This document shows, one piece after another, positions 7,035 through 10,044 of a stretch of DNA of 10,044 bases. The stretch comes from Planctomycetota bacterium (GTDB taxonomy: Bacteria > Planctomycetota > Planctomycetia > Gemmatales > Gemmataceae): contig JAGWVO010000108.1 of NCBI GenBank assembly GCA_018970845.1, forward strand, positions 1 to 10,044, in the 5' to 3' direction. Within the stretch, counting starts at the first letter, position 1. The number at the start of each line of letters is the position of its first letter. A model generated the notes under the pieces. The model saw only the letters and a list, made by a program, of their open reading frames with translations. It was not told where the DNA came from and searched no databases. The position numbers and the translations under genes were made by a program.

Positions 7035-7421
7035 GGACAACTCCGCTACCAGTTCCTTGACCTTGGCTTCGATCAGGTCGCGCACGCCGCGGAACTGTTC
7101 GGGCGTCATGTCGCGGGGATCGGGGATTTTCCAGTCGACCCGCCTGTCAGCGAGCACGAGGGGGCATTCGTCCCCGCATCCCATCGTGACGGCGACATCC
7201 ACCCTGGTGCCGTTGAACGAATCAAGGCCCTTGGAAGCGTGCGTGGAGAGGTCGTATCCCAGTTCCCTCATCGCCTCGATCGCCTTGGGATTCACCCGGC
7301 CTGAGGGCCGGGAGCCCGAACTGTGGGCCTCGACCTTGCCGGCGCCGTGGATGCGGGCGAAAGCCTCGGCCATCTGGCTGCGGTTGGAATTCTCAACGCA
7401 CACAAAAAGAATCCGTTTCAT
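7026..7421 (-). CDS. arsC: Arsenate reductase, low-molecular-weight phosphatase type
   Basis: This 131-residue cytoplasmic enzyme would reduce arsenate to arsenite. Its phosphatase-type P-loop C-x5-R-S is at the N-terminus (CVENSNRS, Cys8 to Arg14), followed by the family stretch QMAEAFA. The resolving pair for the thiol relay is Cys82 and Cys86 in MGCGDECPL, comparable to the Cys10/Cys82/Cys89 relay of Staphylococcus aureus ArsC but with a shorter Cys-x3-Cys spacing. The catalytic acid is Asp101 in WKIPDPRD. These features separate it from glutaredoxin-type ArsC of Escherichia coli and from ordinary tyrosine phosphatases. It is the third gene of arsR-aquaporin-arsC, 15 bp after the channel gene, with an AAGGGA ribosome site upstream of the ATG at 7421. 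Thioredoxin coupling is inferred from the family. Confidence 0.92.
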   Translation of the reverse strand: MKRILFVCVENSNRSQMAEAFARIHGAGKVEAHSSGSRPSGRVNPKAIEAMRELGYDLSTHASKGLDSFNGTRVDVAVTMGCGDECPLVLADRRVDWKIPDPRDMTPEQFRGVRDLIEAKVKELVAELSAA

Positions 7422-7436
7422 GGTTGTTTTATCCCT

Positions 7437-8111
7437 TCAGGGAGACGCTTCCCGCTCCCGGCGACACGCGAGCCGGTCGGCGGCCACGCCGAGGAACGAC
7501 CCCAGCATTGGCGCGGCGACATAGATCCACAACGATTCCGTCCGTCCCGAAACAAGGGCCGGCGCCAGCGACCTCGCGGGGTTCATGGAGGCCCCGCAGA
7601 CCGGGCCGGCGAACATCGCCTCGAGCGCGATCACCGAGCCGATGGCGATGCCGGCCAGCGCCACCTTGGCCGGCTCGCCGACGGTCGTCCTCAGCACGGC
7701 GAGCATCAGGAAGGCTGTGAGGATTGTTTCCATCGCGAACGATTGCATTTCGCTTCCCGTGGGAAGCGTGGCCCCAAGCGTCGGATCCGAAGGAAACATG
7801 AGCCGCAGCGAGGCGCTGGCAAGCAGCGCCCCCCCGCACTGGGCCGCGATGTAGGGCGCCGCGTCCCGCGGTGGAAACCGCCCGGCCGCAACCAGGCCGC
7901 ATGTGACGGCCGGATTGAGATGCGCGCCCGAAACATCGCCGAATGTGTGGATCAGCGCCGTCACGACGAGGCCGAATGTCAGCGCGATGCCCGCGTGGGT
8001 GATGGCGCCGTGGCTTTCATGGTTGACCACGATCGCCCCCGTTCCGGCGAATATCAGGATGAATGTGCCGATGATCTCGGCGGCCAACCGGTTTCCCAGG
8101 GGATGATTCAT
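7437..8111 (-). CDS. aqpS: Aquaglyceroporin (MIP family), probable arsenite channel, AqpS/NIP-like
   Basis: This 224-residue protein has the six-helix MIP layout with both pore motifs: NPA in SGAHLNPAVT (66-68) and NPA in CGASMNPARS (177-179). The second half (AGPVCGASMNPARSLAPAL) is strikingly close to plant nodulin-26-like proteins, which conduct arsenite, silicic and boric acids. By hand alignment to soybean nodulin 26 the aromatic/arginine filter would be Phe46, Ala165, Ala174 and Arg180, a wide filter unlike water-specific AqpZ. Its place between arsR and arsC implies downhill exit of As(OH)3 formed by ArsC, the role shown for S. meliloti AqpS, and would explain the absence of an ArsB or Acr3 pump here. 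Its ATG overlaps the arsR stop as ATGA, so translation is probably coupled. Family is firm, substrate inferred. Confidence 0.9.
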   Translation of the reverse strand: MNHPLGNRLAAEIIGTFILIFAGTGAIVVNHESHGAITHAGIALTFGLVVTALIHTFGDVSGAHLNPAVTCGLVAAGRFPPRDAAPYIAAQCGGALLASASLRLMFPSDPTLGATLPTGSEMQSFAMETILTAFLMLAVLRTTVGEPAKVALAGIAIGSVIALEAMFAGPVCGASMNPARSLAPALVSGRTESLWIYVAAPMLGSFLGVAADRLACRREREASP

Positions 8112-8512
8112 GGGCGGAATTTCCTGACGGCCCCGCGCGGTTGGCTGCCTGCCTCATGCATGAGGCAAAGGGCCTGTTCCAGCAGGGACCGGACACAGAG
8201 GTCCACAAGGCTGTAAAGGATGCTTTTGCCTATCCGCCGGGAGGATACGATCCCGAGGTCGGATAGCCGCTGCAATTGGTTGGAAACGGCTTGCGGTTTC
8301 ATGGCGACGGCCCTGGCCAGGTCCGTCACGCGCATCTCGCTCGACAAGGCCAGGGCATGCAGCAGCCTGAGCCTTGTGTCGTTGGCCAGCACCTTGAACA
8401 CTGCGGCAAGGCCGCCAGCCTCGATTAGTGAAATAAGCCCGGCGTCCGCCGGCCGCAGTGCGCCACAGCGAGGGGGCAATTTGGGTTTCGCTCGTTGCAT
8501 TCTATTGTTCAT
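8108..8512 (-). CDS. arsR: ArsR/SmtB-family metalloregulator
   Basis: This 134-residue winged-helix repressor would bind the operon's own promoter and release it on binding arsenite or another metal. The DNA-binding core is clear: LANDTRLRLLHAL (42-54), VTDLARAVAMKPQAVSNQLQRLSDLGIV (helix-turn-helix, from residue 62) and the wing SRRIGKSILYSL (91-102). The classical arsenite motif ELCVCDL is absent; the same place reads EMRVTDL, without cysteine. Cysteines occur only at 16 (N-terminal arm), 106 and 116 (last helix, which also has Asp104, His119 and Glu120), so sensing may use an alpha5-type or N-terminal site. The start at 8512 lacks a Shine-Dalgarno sequence and sits under a palindrome; the in-frame ATG at 8500 is an alternative. 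It is the first gene of the arsenic operon and probably autoregulated. Confidence 0.9.
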   Translation of the reverse strand: MNNRMQRAKPKLPPRCGALRPADAGLISLIEAGGLAAVFKVLANDTRLRLLHALALSSEMRVTDLARAVAMKPQAVSNQLQRLSDLGIVSSRRIGKSILYSLVDLCVRSLLEQALCLMHEAGSQPRGAVRKFRP

Positions 8513-8538
8513 TTCATCAACACACTATGTGATGAAAT
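8511..8538. promoter_or_regulatory. Perfect inverted repeat, probable ArsR operator
   Basis: ATTTCATCA (8511-8519) and TGATGAAAT (8530-8538) are perfect 9-bp arms around a 10-nt spacer. The element covers the candidate arsR -10 box and touches its start codon. Length and symmetry suit the dimeric winged-helix ArsR/SmtB repressors, which usually bind long AT-rich dyads over or just after the promoter of their own gene. Confidence 0.65.
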
Positions 8539-8549
8539 ATTAAAGTCAA
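8522..8549 (-). promoter_or_regulatory. Candidate sigma70-type promoter of the arsenic operon
   Basis: On the minus strand a -35 box TTGACT (8549-8544, 5 of 6 matches) is followed after 16 nt by a poor -10 box TAGTGT (8527-8522). Transcription would start near 8515, only a few bases before the arsR ATG at 8512, giving an almost leaderless message. The -10 box lies in the spacer and arm of the palindrome, so a bound repressor would block polymerase. Confidence 0.4.
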
Positions 8550-8653
8550 TGAACTTCTTTCGGCTTTTTAAGCGGATTGCCTATGGACGGTCATGGAGCT
8601 TTTCGGATATAGCTGCTTGGTCAATAAACACAAAATAAACCAATTGGGAATCA

Positions 8654-9559
8654 ATGAGAAAATCGGGATTCACGCTCATCGAATTGCTTGTGGTCATGGC
8701 CATGATCGCCGTTCTCCTTGGGCTTCTTGTTCCTGCCGTCCAGCGTGTCCGGGAATCAGCTTCCCGACTCAACTGCATGAACAACCTGAAACAGGTTTCG
8801 CTTGCCCTGCTCAACCATCACGATGCATTCAAGCAATTGCCCGCCGGCTATTCATCGGCGGTCGATAGCTTAGGCAATGACACCGGACCCGGTTGGGGAT
8901 GGGCAGCCCGTTTGCTGCCTCACATGGAGCAGGAAATCCTGTTCAAGGCCGTTGATTTCACAAAGCCGGTCGAGAGCCCTCTCAACGGACCTGCAAGGGA
9001 AGCCATCATCAAGCCTTTGCTCTGTCCATCGGATATCGGCTCTGCCAAGCCGTTTCCCATCGGGTCGCGTGGAGCCAGTGGTGCGTTGGGCAGCGTGATT
9101 TGCCAGGTCGGGCCTTCGAATTTTGTTGGCAATTTTGGAGTTGGTGAGCCTGGAGTCGATGGAGAGGGCGTGCTTTTTCGCAACAGCGCCGTGCGCATTG
9201 AGGATATCCTGGACGGATCGAGCACCACCTTTGTGGTGGGAGAGAGGTCCTTCCGATTCGCGGAGGCCACCTGGACGGGAGCTGTCACTGGTTCGGCTCA
9301 CGGCCCGACGGCTGTTTCTCCATTGCCTTTCGTGGAAAGCCACCCTTCCAACTTTGTATTGTCCCACACGGGTGAAACCTATCTGGGCCCGGGATATCCC
9401 GAGGAAACCAACCATTTTTCGGCTATCCACTTGGGTGGGGGCAACTTCGGCTTTGCCGACGGTCATGTGTCTTACCTCAGTCGAAACACCTCCTACGCCA
9501 CTTACAAGGCGCTTTCGACCCGCGCGGGCGGCGAATCGATCAGGAGCGGAGATTATTAA
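8654..9559 (+). CDS. DUF1559 prepilin-like protein
   Basis: This 301-residue protein belongs to the DUF1559 family, greatly expanded in planctomycetes. Its N-terminus is a type IV pilin/pseudopilin signal: a short basic leader with Gly5, then FTLIELLVV with Glu10 at mature position +5 and a hydrophobic helix to about residue 29, followed by the family stretch PAVQRVRESASRLNCMNNLKQ. It should be cut after Gly5 by a prepilin peptidase and methylated on Phe6. The C-terminus has the family H-x9-DG motif at His259 to Gly270 (HLGGGNFGFADGH). Such proteins are thought to be surface or secretion-system pseudopilins, but their function is not established. The ATG at 8654 has only a weak GGGAA 3 nt upstream. 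The stop overlaps the next ATG by one base (TAATG), so the lipoprotein is probably made with it. Confidence 0.92.
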   Translation: MRKSGFTLIELLVVMAMIAVLLGLLVPAVQRVRESASRLNCMNNLKQVSLALLNHHDAFKQLPAGYSSAVDSLGNDTGPGWGWAARLLPHMEQEILFKAVDFTKPVESPLNGPAREAIIKPLLCPSDIGSAKPFPIGSRGASGALGSVICQVGPSNFVGNFGVGEPGVDGEGVLFRNSAVRIEDILDGSSTTFVVGERSFRFAEATWTGAVTGSAHGPTAVSPLPFVESHPSNFVLSHTGETYLGPGYPEETNHFSAIHLGGGNFGFADGHVSYLSRNTSYATYKALSTRAGGESIRSGDY

Positions 9560-9822
9560 TGATTAGAGCTATCAATATTGTTTTGATGATTGGCCTTCTC
9601 GCAGGTTGTGGATCCACTCGCCGAGATCCTCCCAAGCGGATCGACCTGAAGGATGTGCCAGAAAGCATCATGAAAATCGCAAAGGACAAGCTTCCGGATG
9701 TCCAATTCGACAATGCCTTGCTGAAATCCAACGGCACTTTTGAGGTTCGGGGAAAGAACAAGGTCGGCAAACTTCGTGAAATTGATATCCGCCCCGACGG
9801 AACCATCGAGGAAATTGAATAG
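9559..9822 (+). CDS. Small lipoprotein with PepSY-like domain
   Basis: This 87-residue protein has a lipoprotein signal: a hydrophobic stretch (INIVLMIGL) then the lipobox LAGC, with Cys17 as the lipidation site. The mature part, about 70 residues and highly charged, follows the pattern of a PepSY-like repeat: an amphipathic helix (PESIMKIAKDKLPD), then strands around GTFEVRGKNK and REIDIRPDGTIEEIE, where the ending resembles the strand-D-x-x-G-x-hydrophobic end of that fold. PepSY domains are linked to peptidase inhibition or extracellular protein handling, but the role here is unknown. The start overlaps the DUF1559 stop as TAATG, so it is the second gene of a two-gene unit and may assist or anchor its partner. 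By my count its GC content is about 47%, lower than neighbouring genes. Lipoprotein assignment is firm; the PepSY call is tentative. Confidence 0.8.
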   Translation: MIRAINIVLMIGLLAGCGSTRRDPPKRIDLKDVPESIMKIAKDKLPDVQFDNALLKSNGTFEVRGKNKVGKLREIDIRPDGTIEEIE

Positions 9823-9932
9823 TTGTTGCACCTGATGGCCTTGGCCGATGGTGAAATGTCAGCTTAGATCGTCAGGAACCTCCTCTCCGCATGGGATCGA
9901 GGCCTTGGCGACCATGAATTGGAATGTCGTGA

Positions 9933-10044
9933 ATGTATTTCATCACCCTTGCGATTCTCCCTTGGTTGGCTTTGCCGCATTCTGATTCTGGAGTGGACAA
10001 GGATCCCCCCAACATTGTCATGATTGTCGCCGATGACCTCGGTT
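9933..10044 (+). CDS. Exported sulfatase, N-terminal fragment
   Basis: The window ends within this gene, so only 37 codons are visible. A signal peptide (MYFITLAILPWLALPHSDS) is followed by PPNIVMIVADDLG, the standard opening of type I sulfatases with the first two metal-binding aspartates. An in-frame TGA at 9930-9932 directly before the ATG fixes the start at or after 9933, and GGAA at 9921-9924 gives a modest ribosome site at an 8-nt spacing. The cysteine signature lies outside. The 110-bp gap before it (9823-9932) shows no convincing promoter or terminator, so it may be transcribed with or separately from the lipoprotein gene. Confidence 0.85.
   Translation, partial: MYFITLAILPWLALPHSDSGVDKDPPNIVMIVADDLG

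Noticed and set aside
9823..9932. Possible terminator after the lipoprotein gene (repeated GGCC around 9838-9847)
   Set aside because: The stem would have a two-base loop and no T-run follows, so it cannot be called a terminator.

Overview
The window looks like chromosomal DNA of a high-GC planctomycete, most likely of the Gemmata/Pirellula type. The evidence is a DUF1559 prepilin-like protein whose N-terminus has the pattern usual in that phylum (FTLIELLVV, PAVQRVRESASR, NNLKQ), two secreted formylglycine sulfatases, a sialidase and a sialate-O-acetylesterase-type SGNH hydrolase. Assignment below phylum is inference. I found no tRNA, rRNA, CRISPR array, insertion sequence or phage gene.

Layout. 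(1) Positions 1-432 (+) hold the 3' end of a sialidase-like gene. (2) Positions 443-3107 (-) hold a compact three-gene operon read right to left: madL, madM and an acyl-CoA synthetase of the malonyl-CoA synthetase (MatB/ACSF3) type. Together they would import malonate and convert it to malonyl-CoA; no decarboxylase is in the window. (3) After a 223-bp divergent intergenic region with a 23-bp dyad, a plus-strand operon (3331-7012) encodes an aldo/keto reductase, an exported sulfatase and an exported SGNH esterase, a probable module for trimming sulfated and acetylated sugars. (4) Positions 7026-8512 (-) hold an arsenic operon arsR-aquaporin-arsC, the same order as the start of the Sinorhizobium meliloti arsR-aqpS-arsC operon. 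Arsenate would be reduced to arsenite, which leaves through the channel. A 9-bp perfect inverted repeat covers the arsR promoter and start codon. (5) After a 141-bp AT-rich divergent spacer, a plus-strand pair (8654-9822) encodes a DUF1559 protein and a small PepSY-like lipoprotein overlapping by one base. (6) A second sulfatase begins at 9933 and runs off the window.

The parts that most repay a second look are the arsenic operon (a regulator with unusual candidate metal ligands, a channel resembling plant NIPs, and a near-leaderless promoter under its operator) and the malonate uptake/activation operon, which is not a typical planctomycete trait. I do not see a wholly new multi-gene system; the novelty is in the combinations and in the details of individual proteins.
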